Assembly: GCF_013761175.1 (NCBI RefSeq)
Contig: NZ_JACDUR010000003.1
Span: 535,692 to 599,691, forward strand
Source of the DNA: Nonomuraea soli
GTDB taxonomy: Bacteria > Actinomycetota > Actinomycetes > Streptosporangiales > Streptosporangiaceae
Direction of reading: 5' to 3'
DNA length: 64,000 nt
In this document: positions 41,003-48,503 of the stretch, piece after piece
Position numbering within the stretch: position 1 is the first letter of the stretch
Layout: each line of letters opens with the position of its first letter
The notes under the pieces: model-generated
The model's database searches: none
Seen by the model: only the letters and a program-made list of their open reading frames with translations
Told to the model about the DNA's origin: nothing
Translations under genes and position numbers: made by a program

Positions 41003-41121
41003 CACGGCACCAGCCCGGTGGGGATGACCCCGGTGAGGACCAGGATCAGCAGGGCGAGGCCGGCGATCGTGGCGGCCCAGTCCTCGTCGAGCGTGAGCTT
41101 GTACTTGGGGGGTGTGGACAC
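41002..41121 (-). CDS. 39-residue single-span membrane peptide upstream of YeiH
   Basis: A short reading frame: GTG start at 41121, charged N-terminus (STPPKYKLTLDEDWAATI) and one hydrophobic helix (AGLALLILVLTGVIPTGLV), ending with a TGA that overlaps the yeiH ATG. A -10-like CACGAT lies 6 nt before the GTG, with TTGACT 17 nt further up, so it would be read from a leaderless message. The strong codon-position GC pattern and coupling support it. Its role is unknown; it may be a small subunit or insertion aid for YeiH, like KdpF for KdpA (inference). Confidence 0.65.
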   Translation of the reverse strand: MSTPPKYKLTLDEDWAATIAGLALLILVLTGVIPTGLVP

Positions 41122-41127
41122 ATCGTC

Positions 41128-41168
41128 ATCGTGAGATTCATTCCACACAAAGTCAATAGGTATTACCT
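41128..41168 (-). promoter_or_regulatory. yeiH-operon promoter with shared sulfur motif
   Basis: On the minus strand TTGACT (41151-41156) and CACGAT (41128-41133) are 17 nt apart, and the GTG start follows after 6 nt. Just upstream is AATAGGTATT (41155-41164 read on the plus strand), inside the inverted repeat AGGTA-T-TACCT (41158-41168). The same 10-mer occurs at the ssu promoter (46729-46738). The element lies within the 3' end of the preceding membrane-protein gene. Confidence 0.55.
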
Positions 41169-41749
41169 GGAATTAGCGCGAACACCCCGGCGCCGACAAG
41201 AGCGAACGCCCAGACCCTGTCCAGGTTGATCCAGGCGCTCCTGAGGATGCGCAGGCCGATGAATTCGTAGACGGCGACCGCGATCACCCCGGCCACGACG
41301 AACATGGCCAAAGTGTGGATCAGAGCGATCATCAGGCCGAGTGAGCCGTGGTGGTGGCCACCCGACCTGGCCACCACTGGAAGCAGCATCAACCCGGCCC
41401 CGTGGACCGAGGACATGAGGAACGACCATCCCGCGAGCTGCGGCAGCGACAGGCGCATGCCGACCCAGCGGAAATGCCGCCGGGAGAGCAGCCGCCATAG
41501 GCCGTACCCCACCAAAAGCACGCCGCAGCCGATCGCCAGCGCTGTGCCCCCGACGAGCGAACCGGTCACGTCGGCGGCGACCGTGACCATGGCGACGGAC
41601 GCCAGATGCCCGAGCGCGATCATGGGCAGGGACTGCAGGAGCCGGTCGCGACTACGTTCCTGCAGGCCGCGCGCCACGGCGAAGAGCCAGCCCATGGCCG
41701 GGTTGACGCCATGGAACGCGCCCAGCAGGAGCACCGCCGTGAGGGTCAC
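41153..41749 (-). CDS. Polytopic membrane protein, HupE/UreJ-like
   Basis: A 198-residue protein with about six transmembrane helices. The first helix region has LGAFHGVNPAMGWLFAVA and a later loop has SFLMSSVHGAGLMLLPVVA; the paired HG motifs and a His cluster (SGGHHHGSLG) recall nickel/cobalt transporters of the HupE/UreJ type, but identity is uncertain. The GTG start overlaps the stop of the SBP56 gene (GTGA), so it is probably needed for the same process, for example metal supply (copper) or export of a product. The coupling to SBP56 is the most useful clue. Confidence 0.7.
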   Translation of the reverse strand: MTLTAVLLLGAFHGVNPAMGWLFAVARGLQERSRDRLLQSLPMIALGHLASVAMVTVAADVTGSLVGGTALAIGCGVLLVGYGLWRLLSRRHFRWVGMRLSLPQLAGWSFLMSSVHGAGLMLLPVVARSGGHHHGSLGLMIALIHTLAMFVVAGVIAVAVYEFIGLRILRSAWINLDRVWAFALVGAGVFALIPGNTY

Positions 41750-43116
41750 GGGTAGCAGTACGAGTCGGAGGAGGCATCGCCGCCCTGGAGGCGTACCTGA
41801 TGAGGGCGCAGCCCACGGAAGTCCTCCCCGTGCGGGAAGAACCGCTCGTCGAACGTGAAGCCGTCGGTGTTGATCTTCGCTGCCCACGCGCCCACGCCGT
41901 CGGGGTAGAACTGGTCGTCCCATGCGCCGTAGAGCGAGTTGGTCAGGTAGACGCGCTCGCCATCGCGACTGACCTCGACCATCTGCGGGCCACCCGCCAG
42001 TGCCTGCGGAGCGGCCGGGTGCGGGGTTCTGCCGACGATGCCGCCGATGCGCAGCGACCCTGTCTCCACCGGCTTGAAGGGATCGGAGACGTCGAACTGC
42101 TTGATCTCTCCTGTCCCCCACGCGGAGACGTAGAGCTTCTGGTCATCCACCGAGAGCGCGATATCGGTGACCAGCGGCGGCACCGCCCCGAACGGCTTCA
42201 GAACTTCGGGCAGCGACTCGACGGGAGCCGGTTCCGCGGGGATGTCGATGACCTTCCTGACCGCCCATTTCCCGCCCTCTTCATGCCACAGCCACACCGA
42301 GGCCGACAGATCCTCCACGCTGGTCACGACGCCGACGAAACCGTACTTCTGAGTCGGATCGTGCGCGGGCCGCAACTCCAGCGGCATCTGGTACTGGTCT
42401 CCCAGGTCCACCTCCTGAAGGTGGCGGCGCTTTCGCAGATCCCAGAAGTGCAGCTTGTGCCCGTACTTGCGACCGAGCAGCAGCTCGCCGACCACGCCGT
42501 CCTCGATCATCGACGGAGTGCCCCACTCGGACGTCACCAGGACGTCGTGGTTGATGTGCCACCAGAAGTCGTACGCGAGGTACTGCGGGCCGCGATCCAC
42601 CTCCCACCGCCCAAGCACGTTGAAGCTGGTGTGATCCAGTACGGCGATGCCGCCCGGTCCCTCGTCGCCGTACCCGCCCAGCGCGGAGACGTACAGCCCC
42701 TCCGGCCCGCAGTGCACGGTATGCGGCCGCGAGTACCCGGCTCGTTTGCCCAGCTCCTCGGGCTCGATGACCTTGACCAGTTCCGGGCTCACCCGGTCCT
42801 TGGTGTCGTACACATAGATCCGCGAGGAGCGGAGGCCGGGCACGATCAGATAGCGCCGCTCCACGTGGGGATGCGGAGCGTACGGGCAGAGCGCGCTACT
42901 ACACGCGTTCCACCCGAAGTGATGCAGCTCATCGCCCTTGTTGGGCAGGTCGGTCCAGCCGATCACCTGGCCGGTCTCGGTATCCAGAACCGCGAGGGCG
43001 TCGGGCCGTTCCCCTTTCCGGTCGAACGCCGCGATGTACGCCCTGGTCTCCGGCGGCGCCTCGCGCGCGTCCCTGGGCGAGGGGTAGAAGGTGGGGTCGG
43101 GCGTCCACAGCGTCAT
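41746..43116 (-). CDS. Selenium-binding protein SBP56 / methanethiol oxidase
   Basis: A 456-residue beta-propeller protein. It has the family features ELHHFGWNACSSALCPYAPH, YSRPHTVHCGPEGLYVSALG and EWGTPSMIEDGVVGELLLGR, with multiple His residues that bind copper in characterised methanethiol oxidases. Those enzymes convert methanethiol to formaldehyde, hydrogen sulfide and hydrogen peroxide. No signal peptide is seen, so a cytoplasmic form is expected. Overlaps by 4 nt with the SsuD-like gene upstream and with the membrane-protein gene downstream. In this operon it likely handles a methylated sulfur compound from sulfonate or methionine breakdown. Confidence 0.9.
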   Translation of the reverse strand: MTLWTPDPTFYPSPRDAREAPPETRAYIAAFDRKGERPDALAVLDTETGQVIGWTDLPNKGDELHHFGWNACSSALCPYAPHPHVERRYLIVPGLRSSRIYVYDTKDRVSPELVKVIEPEELGKRAGYSRPHTVHCGPEGLYVSALGGYGDEGPGGIAVLDHTSFNVLGRWEVDRGPQYLAYDFWWHINHDVLVTSEWGTPSMIEDGVVGELLLGRKYGHKLHFWDLRKRRHLQEVDLGDQYQMPLELRPAHDPTQKYGFVGVVTSVEDLSASVWLWHEEGGKWAVRKVIDIPAEPAPVESLPEVLKPFGAVPPLVTDIALSVDDQKLYVSAWGTGEIKQFDVSDPFKPVETGSLRIGGIVGRTPHPAAPQALAGGPQMVEVSRDGERVYLTNSLYGAWDDQFYPDGVGAWAAKINTDGFTFDERFFPHGEDFRGLRPHQVRLQGGDASSDSYCYP

Positions 43117-44213
43117 GAGACTTCTCCCTTGGCCAAGAACCGGGGCAGCACGCCCTCGCCGAACCAGTACGCCTCCTCCAGGTGGGGATAGCCGGAGAGG
43201 ATGAACTCCTCGATCCCCACGGAGGCGTACTCCTCGATCAGCTCGGCGACCTCACCATGGCTGCCGACAAGCGCGGTACCGGCTCCGCCGCGCACCAGAC
43301 CCACGCCCGCCCACAGGCCTGGGTGGATCTCCAGCGACCGCGCGTCACCGCCCGCGTAATCCGAGTGGAGCGCCAGCATGCGCTGCTGGCCGACCGAGGC
43401 ACTGCGGCCGAGCACCTTCCGGGCCTGCGCGATGTCGGCCGGGTCGATGGCGTCAAGCAGCCGTGCCGCCTCCGCCCAGGCCGCAGCCGAGGTGTCACGG
43501 GAGATGACGTGCAGCCGAATCCCGAACCGGAGCGTACGGCCGGCCAGCGCGGCCTGCTCCCGCATCCACGCCACCTTCGCGGCCACCTGGCCGGGCGGCT
43601 CGCCCCAGGTGAGGTACACGTCCACGTGCCGCGCGGCCACCGGCCCGGCCGCCGTCGACGAGCCGCCGAAGTAGATCTGCGGCAGCGGATCTGGCGGGAC
43701 GGGCACCGTGGCGCCCTCGACGTGGTAGTGCTCGCCCTTGAAGTCGAACTCGCCCGCCCACGCCCCGCGCACGATCGCCAGGAACTCATCGGTCCTGGCA
43801 TACCGCTCATCGTGCGGCAGGTGGTCGCCGAAGCGCCGCTGCTCGGCGTCCTCGCCGCCCGTCACCACGTTGAGCAGCAACCGCCCGCGCGAGAGCCGCT
43901 GGTAGGTGGCCGACATCTGGGCGGCCAGCGTCGGCGAGACGAAACCCGGCCGGAACGCCACCAGGAACTTCAGCCGTTCGGTCTCCCGGGTGAGGGCGGC
44001 GGTGACCAGCCAGGCGTCCTCGCACCACGTCCCGGTCGGGGTGAGCACGGCCTCGAAGCCGAGTTGCTCGGCCGAGCGGGCGATCTGCGCGAGGTACTCG
44101 ATGTCCGGCTCGCGGAAGCCGCCCCTGTGTCCGTGCTCGCGGGTCAGCCCGTGGCCGCCGCCCACGAGCTGCCTGCTGTCGCCGTTGGTCGGCAGGAACC
44201 AGTGGAACTTCAT
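43113..44213 (-). CDS. ssuD: FMNH2-dependent alkanesulfonate monooxygenase-like (SsuD)
   Basis: A 366-residue luciferase-like flavin monooxygenase. The family path is MKFHWFLPTNGDSRQLVGGG, PDIEYLAQIARSAEQLGFEA, TPTGTWCEDAWLV, FRPGFVSPTLAAQMSATYQR, GRLLLNVVTGG, and EEFILSGYPHLEEAYWFGEG, the last typical of SsuD. SsuD cleaves C1 and longer alkanesulfonates to sulfite and aldehyde using FMNH2 from a separate reductase, not seen here. ATG at 44213 overlaps the stop of the duplicated micro-ORF (44210-44302). It belongs to the operon of ssuC, ssuB and ssuA upstream. The gene could also act on methanesulfonate (MsuD-like). Confidence 0.88.
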   Translation of the reverse strand: MKFHWFLPTNGDSRQLVGGGHGLTREHGHRGGFREPDIEYLAQIARSAEQLGFEAVLTPTGTWCEDAWLVTAALTRETERLKFLVAFRPGFVSPTLAAQMSATYQRLSRGRLLLNVVTGGEDAEQRRFGDHLPHDERYARTDEFLAIVRGAWAGEFDFKGEHYHVEGATVPVPPDPLPQIYFGGSSTAAGPVAARHVDVYLTWGEPPGQVAAKVAWMREQAALAGRTLRFGIRLHVISRDTSAAAWAEAARLLDAIDPADIAQARKVLGRSASVGQQRMLALHSDYAGGDARSLEIHPGLWAGVGLVRGGAGTALVGSHGEVAELIEEYASVGIEEFILSGYPHLEEAYWFGEGVLPRFLAKGEVS

Positions 44214-44320
44214 CGGTCGAACCGCCCGTCGTGGAACTTCATCGGCTGAACCGCCCCGTCGTAGAACGTCATCGGTTGAACCGCCCCGTCGTGGAACGTC
44301 ATCGGTTGAACCGCCCGTCC
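44202..44320 (-). repeat. Four tandem 29-30-bp repeats at the ssuA-ssuD junction
   Basis: Copies at 44202-44230, 44231-44260, 44261-44290 and 44291-44320 read on the plus strand as variants of GTGGAACGTCATCGGTTGAA followed by CCGCCCCGTC. The last holds the end of ssuA, the first the start of ssuD. Each carries the ATGA-type junction, so the array looks like duplication of the ancestral stop/start overlap. Confidence 0.85.
44210..44302 (-). CDS. 30-codon micro-ORF made by tandem duplication
   Basis: ATG at 44302 overlaps the ssuA stop (ATGA) and the TGA at 44210 overlaps the ssuD start. The product has three repeats of ten residues: MTFHDGAVQP, MTFYDGAVQP and MKFHDGRFDR. An extra G in the two inner copies (GGGGCGG instead of GGGCGG) puts the repeats in a frame without stop codons. 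It may be a non-functional by-product whose translation keeps ribosomes flowing from ssuA to ssuD, or a translated leader. Expression is not shown. Confidence 0.55.
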   Translation of the reverse strand: MTFHDGAVQPMTFYDGAVQPMKFHDGRFDR

Positions 44321-45225
44321 ACGATGTCGGCGATCTTCACCGCGTGCGGGATTAGGCCCGCGCCGCTGAACGCGTCGGCGACGAGCTGCTGGCGGGCTAT
44401 GGTCGCGCTGTCGAGGTTGATGTCGGTGAAGCGGTTGCGGTTCAGCGCGACGGTGACGACGGACGGGGGCAGGCCGGTGAGCTTGGCATAGACGGCCGCC
44501 CACTCGGCCGGGTGCGTGTTGGCCCACTCGTGCGCGAGGCGGATCCGCCGGATGTAGTCGCCGATGGCCTCCGATTTCTCACCCAGCGCGGCGGTTCCCG
44601 CGATCTGGAACTCGAAGCCGTTGGCGTACCCCGTGCCGTCGACCAGGATGCGTGCCTTGACCTGCTCCTGAGCCTGCGCGGTGTAGGGGTCCCAGATGGC
44701 CCAGGCATCGATACTGCCGGTGGAGAGCGCGGCCAGAGCGTCCGGCGGCTGGAGGTACTGCGGGCTGATGTCGCTGAACGACAGTCCGGCCTTCTGGAGC
44801 ACGGCGAGCAGATGGAAGTTCGCCGAACTCCCCTTCGCCACCGCGATCTTCTTCCCCTTGAGGTCGGCTGGCGACTGGATTGCCGAGTTCGCCGGCACGA
44901 CGATGGCCTGACCGGTCAACCCCTTCTCGGCGACCCCGATTATGGCGATCTTCGATCCGGCGGCCGCGGCGAAAACCGGCGGCGAGTTGCCGACCGCGCC
45001 CAGATCCACAGACCCGGCGTTGATGGCCTCCATGATCGGCGGCCCGGAGGTGAACTGCGACCAGGAGATCTTGTACGGGACGTCCTTGAGCTGGCCCGAC
45101 GCTTGCAGCAGCGCTTGGAGACCGGTGCCCTTCTGATCCCCGATTCGTAGCGTGACGTCCTCCTGCTTCGAGCACGCAGTCGCGGTCGCCAGGAGAAGCA
45201 CGGCGATTGCCACAATTCGTTTCAT
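44299..45225 (-). CDS. ssuA: Sulfonate-type ABC transporter substrate-binding protein (SsuA)
   Basis: A 308-residue binding protein. It has a signal sequence ending in a lipobox-like TATAC (Cys18), so it is probably a lipoprotein outside the membrane. The mature part shows LRIGDQKGTGLQALLQASGQ, ISWSQFTSGPPIMEAINAGS, VDLGAVGNSPPVFAAAAGS, KKIAVAKGSSANFHLLAVLQ and IDAWAIWDPYTAQAQ, the standard path of SsuA/TauA-type proteins. Overlaps the ssuB stop-start region by 4 nt upstream and the micro-ORF downstream. Binds a sulfonate or sulfate ester (inference from family and neighbours). Confidence 0.88.
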   Translation of the reverse strand: MKRIVAIAVLLLATATACSKQEDVTLRIGDQKGTGLQALLQASGQLKDVPYKISWSQFTSGPPIMEAINAGSVDLGAVGNSPPVFAAAAGSKIAIIGVAEKGLTGQAIVVPANSAIQSPADLKGKKIAVAKGSSANFHLLAVLQKAGLSFSDISPQYLQPPDALAALSTGSIDAWAIWDPYTAQAQEQVKARILVDGTGYANGFEFQIAGTAALGEKSEAIGDYIRRIRLAHEWANTHPAEWAAVYAKLTGLPPSVVTVALNRNRFTDINLDSATIARQQLVADAFSGAGLIPHAVKIADIVDGRFNR

Positions 45226-45947
45226 GCGGGTTCCTCCGAGATGACGCCGAGCCGATCGAGGATGCTCGCGCGGGGGGCCGTCAGGTCCAAGCGGTCGCGG
45301 GGCCGGTCGAGGTCCACCACGGTTTCGTGCACGATGCGGCCGTCGTCGAGCACAAGCACCCGGTCGGCGAGGAGGAGCGCCTCGTCCACGTCATGAGTGA
45401 CGAGGAGCACTCCGGGCCGGTGCCGTACCCACAGGTCGAGGACCAGGTTGTGGACGGAGATCCGAGTGAGCGCGTCCAGGGCGCTGAATGGCTCGTCGAG
45501 CAGGAGCAACGCCGGCTCGCGGACGAGCGCGCGGGCCAGCGAGACGCGTTGCGCCTCGCCGCCGGACAACGTGAGTGGCCAGTCGTCCGCACGTTCGTCC
45601 AGGCCGACCTCGGCGAGGGCCGCCCGGGCGCGTTCGAGAGGTACGTCGCCACGCAGGCCGAGCCCGATGTTCGCCAGTACTCGCTTCCAGGGAATCAGCC
45701 GCGGCTCCTGGAAGGCGATGGCAGCCGTGCCGGAGATCTCGATCTTGCCCTCGACGTCGTTGTCCAGCCCCGCCATGGCCCGCAGCAGGGTTGACTTGCC
45801 TGAGCCGCTCCGCCCCAGCAGGGCCACGAACTCGCCGCGCCTGATCGCCAGGTCCACCCCCGCGAGCACCTGCCGCCCGCCCAGCTCCCTGGCCAGGCCG
45901 CGGACCTCGGCAACGTGCTCGGTCAGCTCAGCAGTCCGCGCCGCCAT
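45222..45947 (-). CDS. ssuB: Sulfonate-type ABC transporter ATP-binding protein (SsuB)
   Basis: A 241-residue ATPase. Walker A is LLGRSGSGKSTLLRAM, Q-loop FQEPRLIPWKRV, signature LSGGEAQRVSLARAL, Walker B LLLLDEPFSALDA, and the switch His in VTHDVDEAL; all are intact. ATG at 45947 gives 25-nt overlap with ssuC. It energises uptake with SsuC. The Q-loop form (EPRLIPW) is that of nitrate/sulfonate/taurine importers. Overlaps ssuA by 4 nt. Confidence 0.9.
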   Translation of the reverse strand: MAARTAELTEHVAEVRGLARELGGRQVLAGVDLAIRRGEFVALLGRSGSGKSTLLRAMAGLDNDVEGKIEISGTAAIAFQEPRLIPWKRVLANIGLGLRGDVPLERARAALAEVGLDERADDWPLTLSGGEAQRVSLARALVREPALLLLDEPFSALDALTRISVHNLVLDLWVRHRPGVLLVTHDVDEALLLADRVLVLDDGRIVHETVVDLDRPRDRLDLTAPRASILDRLGVISEEPA

Positions 45948-46702
45948 GTCAGCGCCCTTCTCTCGAGAAGCCGTACCAAGGAGTCGGTGAGCAGGCCGAG
46001 GACGCAGTAGACGAGCAGTCCGACGACGATCACGTCCGTACGCAGGAATTCGCGAGCATCGTTGATCATGTGACCGAGCCCGGCGCTGGCGTTGATCTGC
46101 TCGGCCACGATGAGCGCCAGCCAGCCGATGCCCAGGCTCTGCCGGAGGCCCACGAGCAACTGCGGCAGCGCTCCCGGCAGGACGATGTGCCGGATCAGCT
46201 CCGCCCTCCTGAGCTTCAACACGGCGGCAACCTCGCCCAGCTTGGCGTCCACGCCACGGATCCCGGCGAACGTGTTGATATAAAGCGGGAGCGCGACGCC
46301 TATCGCGAGCAGCACCACCTTGGGCGTCTCCTCGATCCCGAACCACAGGATGAACAGCGGGATCAACCCGAACAGCGGGACCGCGCGCAACATCTGGATG
46401 GGCGGGTCGACCGCGTGCTCGCCGATCTTGCTGAGCCCCGCGACCAGAGCCAGCCCGATCCCCGCCACCGCGCCCGCGGTGAACCCGAGCACCACACGCT
46501 GCAGCGAGACGGCGAGCGCCTCCGGCAGCGTGCCGCTGACAACCAGATCCCACCCCGTGGCGGCCACCGCGGACGGCGCGGCCAGCAACTGCTCCGGCAG
46601 GAGCCCGATGACGCTGGCGAGCTGCCAGGCAGCGATCAGCGCCAGCGGGCTGAGGAGTCGTTTGATCGGTGGCCTCCCATCGGCGTGCCGGACTGGTCGC
46701 AT
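45923..46702 (-). CDS. ssuC: Sulfonate-type ABC transporter permease (SsuC)
   Basis: A 259-residue permease with about six helices. The BPD_transp_1 loop is seen in FAGIRGVDAKLGEVAAVLKL and the EAA-like HIVLPGALPQLLVGLRQSLG. It joins with SsuB and SsuA as an importer of sulfonates or similar anions. ATG at 46702 has no ribosome site; TATCTT lies 7 nt upstream, so the message may be leaderless. It is the first gene of the operon ssuC-ssuB-ssuA-micro-ORF-ssuD-SBP56-membrane protein, all joined by overlaps. Confidence 0.88.
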   Translation of the reverse strand: MRPVRHADGRPPIKRLLSPLALIAAWQLASVIGLLPEQLLAAPSAVAATGWDLVVSGTLPEALAVSLQRVVLGFTAGAVAGIGLALVAGLSKIGEHAVDPPIQMLRAVPLFGLIPLFILWFGIEETPKVVLLAIGVALPLYINTFAGIRGVDAKLGEVAAVLKLRRAELIRHIVLPGALPQLLVGLRQSLGIGWLALIVAEQINASAGLGHMINDAREFLRTDVIVVGLLVYCVLGLLTDSLVRLLERRALTWRRGLLS

Positions 46703-46738
46703 AGTAAATAAGATAATTCCTACCTGTAAATAGGTATT
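46703..46738 (-). promoter_or_regulatory. ssu-operon promoter region with shared sulfur motif
   Basis: AT-rich stretch in GC-rich surroundings. It holds the inverted repeat TACCT (46721-46725) - GTAAAT - AGGTA (46732-46736) and the 10-mer AATAGGTATT (46729-46738) that also occurs at the yeiH promoter. On the minus strand TATCTT precedes the ssuC start by 7 nt. Probably the target of a sulfur-status regulator encoded elsewhere. Confidence 0.55.
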
Positions 46739-46912
46739 TATGGGAGACGCGTGAAGGAGTGGCCGTCCCCGACCGGCACGCACTGGCCGACCAGATCATC
46801 CTGATCACCATCCGGTCGGCGGCAGCTGACGCCACCCGCGATTGACTGGTTCTCAGCGTGAGGCTTGGCCCCGCCGAGTACCCTGCGGGCAGGATGGGCG
46901 CGGGAGGTACAG

Positions 46913-47311
46913 ATGAGCGACATCGCGGACGTTCCACCCGCCGTTGTGGGCCGGCTCCGGATGATCTGCGGAGAACTGCCCGAGGCGTACGAGGAGCAGG
47001 CGTGGATCGGCCTGCGATGGCGGATTCGCCGGCGGACGTTCCTGCACGTCTACACCACCGACAGGAGGGGGTCGGCGTACATCGATATAGACGATCCGGC
47101 CATCCTGATGACCTTCCGGGCGCCGCCCGGGGAGTTGGCCGCGCTGGCGCATGCCGGCCCTCCATTCTTCCGGGCCGACTGGGCTGTGAATGTCGTGGGA
47201 ATGGTGCTGGACGACGAGACGGACTGGGTCGAGGTAGCCGAGCTGGTGACGGACAGCTATCGCGTGCAGGCGCCCCGCCACCTCGCGTTCCGGCTGAAGG
47301 CAGGTGGATGA
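46913..47311 (+). CDS. MmcQ/YjbR-family protein
   Basis: A 132-residue soluble protein of the YjbR fold (double-wing type). Typical pieces are GRLRMICGELPEAYEEQAWI, GLRWRIRRRTFLHVYTTDRR, ILMTFRAPPGELAALAHAG, and DDETDWVEVAELVTDSYRVQ. It may bind DNA or a partner protein; no activity is proved. ATG at 46913 follows GGGAGG by 5 nt; an earlier frame extension to 46865 has no ribosome site. It is divergent from the ssu operon by 210 bp and stands alone. Confidence 0.8.
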   Translation: MSDIADVPPAVVGRLRMICGELPEAYEEQAWIGLRWRIRRRTFLHVYTTDRRGSAYIDIDDPAILMTFRAPPGELAALAHAGPPFFRADWAVNVVGMVLDDETDWVEVAELVTDSYRVQAPRHLAFRLKAGG

Positions 47312-47738
47312 ACCGCCGGCTACCTCCCCACGTCGCCGCTTAGGCGCTGAGAAACATTCCTGTTCACGGTGGGATAGGTCGGGTCGCCGCACTGGCCAGA
47401 GACATTTCAGGAAACGAATCCGATGACGACATCACCCAGCGCCGCATGATCCGGCCGTCTGGCCGGATTTGCGGGTGCACTTCATTCCGGGCGTGATCGG
47501 CTTCACGAACTGGTAGATGCCTTTCGCAGGTCCACCACGGCGTGACATCGAGGAGAACCTCGCGTCGTTCGTTGGGGAAGCCCGCATTGCTGGTCTTTCC
47601 ATAGCCGGTCGTGACTACCTCGCCGGTCGGCACCGCGCCCTGGCTGGGCAGTGCGGGGTGCGTTGAGAGACTCCGACAGCAAGATGAGCTGGCCAAGCGC
47701 AGGATCGCGAGATCGCCGTCCATTGCCGGGACGCGCCA
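47312..47738. other. 427-bp stretch without a supported gene
   Basis: Between the YjbR-like gene and the convergent DinB-like gene. Short open frames occur on both strands (for example 47364-47723 on the minus strand, containing GYGKTSNAGFPNERREVLLD) but lack family likeness and a good ribosome site; they could be decayed coding DNA. A stem-loop at 47449-47468 is the only clear structure. Confidence 0.5.
47449..47471 (+). terminator. Stem-loop, possible terminator after YjbR-like gene
   Basis: ATCCGGCC (47449-47456), loop GTCT and GGCCGGAT (47461-47468), followed by TT. An 8-bp perfect stem with a short T-run on the plus strand, located about 140 bp after the gene end; termination on either strand is possible. 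Confidence 0.4.
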
Positions 47739-48503
47739 TCACTCGGTTCGGGCACCGACCTCGAGCACAGTGAGATCGCGGACTGTGTACCGGTGATGCT
47801 CGGCCTCTTCCTTGAGCACGACGCTGAGGCAGCGGCGTACGACGTAGTCCTTGTCCGGGTAGGGGTCGGCCGGCTTGCGACCACATACCCGGTCGAGCTC
47901 GGCCTCGGTGAGCTCGTCGACGGCTCGGCGCATCGTGGCCATGCGGGCCAGCCGCGGCGCGAGTACCTCGTCGAGCGTCGGGGTGGCATCGAGGGTGAGC
48001 CCGAGCCTCGCCGATACTTCGGCCGGCATCCAGCCGCCAGGAAGGCCCAACGGGTGGTACGGCGCGTCTTGCTCGAGCACGGCGTTGCCGATCCAGGCAT
48101 CGCTGGCCATCAGCAGATGCCGCTGCGTCTCGACGAACGACCACTCGCCGTCGACCTGCTCGTGCAGCTTCGCCTCGGGTAGGCGCCTGGCGCGGTCGAG
48201 CGTCTCCTCCCATTGCTTCTCGATGGCATCCCAAGCGGCCCGGTATTCGGCGGCGGACGTGGCCTCACGGGCCAGCACCCGGTTGGGATGCAGCCGGTCG
48301 AGCTCGGCCTCGACGTAGGCGGTCACGTCGACGTCGTTGACAACGACACGCTCGAAGCCGCCACCGAGGGAGACGTTGCCCCCATAGCAGTCCACGATCT
48401 TCAGACCGGTGACGTCGCAATCGCGAATCTCGAGGCCGGAGAGGTCGCACTGGTGGATGCGGGCACCACGGAACTGGTCACTTTGGGTGTACTCGGCAGG
48501 CAT
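47739..48503 (-). CDS. DinB-family protein with N-terminal pentapeptide-like repeats
   Basis: A 254-residue protein. Residues about 10-45 resemble pentapeptide repeats (FRGARIHQCDLSGLEIRDCD, VTGLKIVDCYGGN). The rest is a DinB four-helix bundle (RAAWDAIEKQWEETLDRARR, GEWSFVETQRHLLMASDAWI, HRYTVRDLTVLE). The family's metal-binding His residues appear in QRHLLMASDAW and EEAEHHRYTVR. Actinobacterial members may act as thiol-dependent enzymes (mycothiol/bacillithiol type). ATG at 48503; a longer N-terminus to 48641 is unsupported. It has no operon partner. Confidence 0.78.
   Translation of the reverse strand: MPAEYTQSDQFRGARIHQCDLSGLEIRDCDVTGLKIVDCYGGNVSLGGGFERVVVNDVDVTAYVEAELDRLHPNRVLAREATSAAEYRAAWDAIEKQWEETLDRARRLPEAKLHEQVDGEWSFVETQRHLLMASDAWIGNAVLEQDAPYHPLGLPGGWMPAEVSARLGLTLDATPTLDEVLAPRLARMATMRRAVDELTEAELDRVCGRKPADPYPDKDYVVRRCLSVVLKEEAEHHRYTVRDLTVLEVGARTE

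Noticed and set aside
46759..46845. 28-codon frame upstream of the YjbR-like gene
   Set aside because: The start codon abuts its putative ribosome site, the product has no known features, and it is probably chance.
47364..47723. 119-codon minus-strand frame between the YjbR- and DinB-like genes
   Set aside because: No family likeness, weak start and a stem-loop within it; could be decayed coding DNA but cannot be supported.
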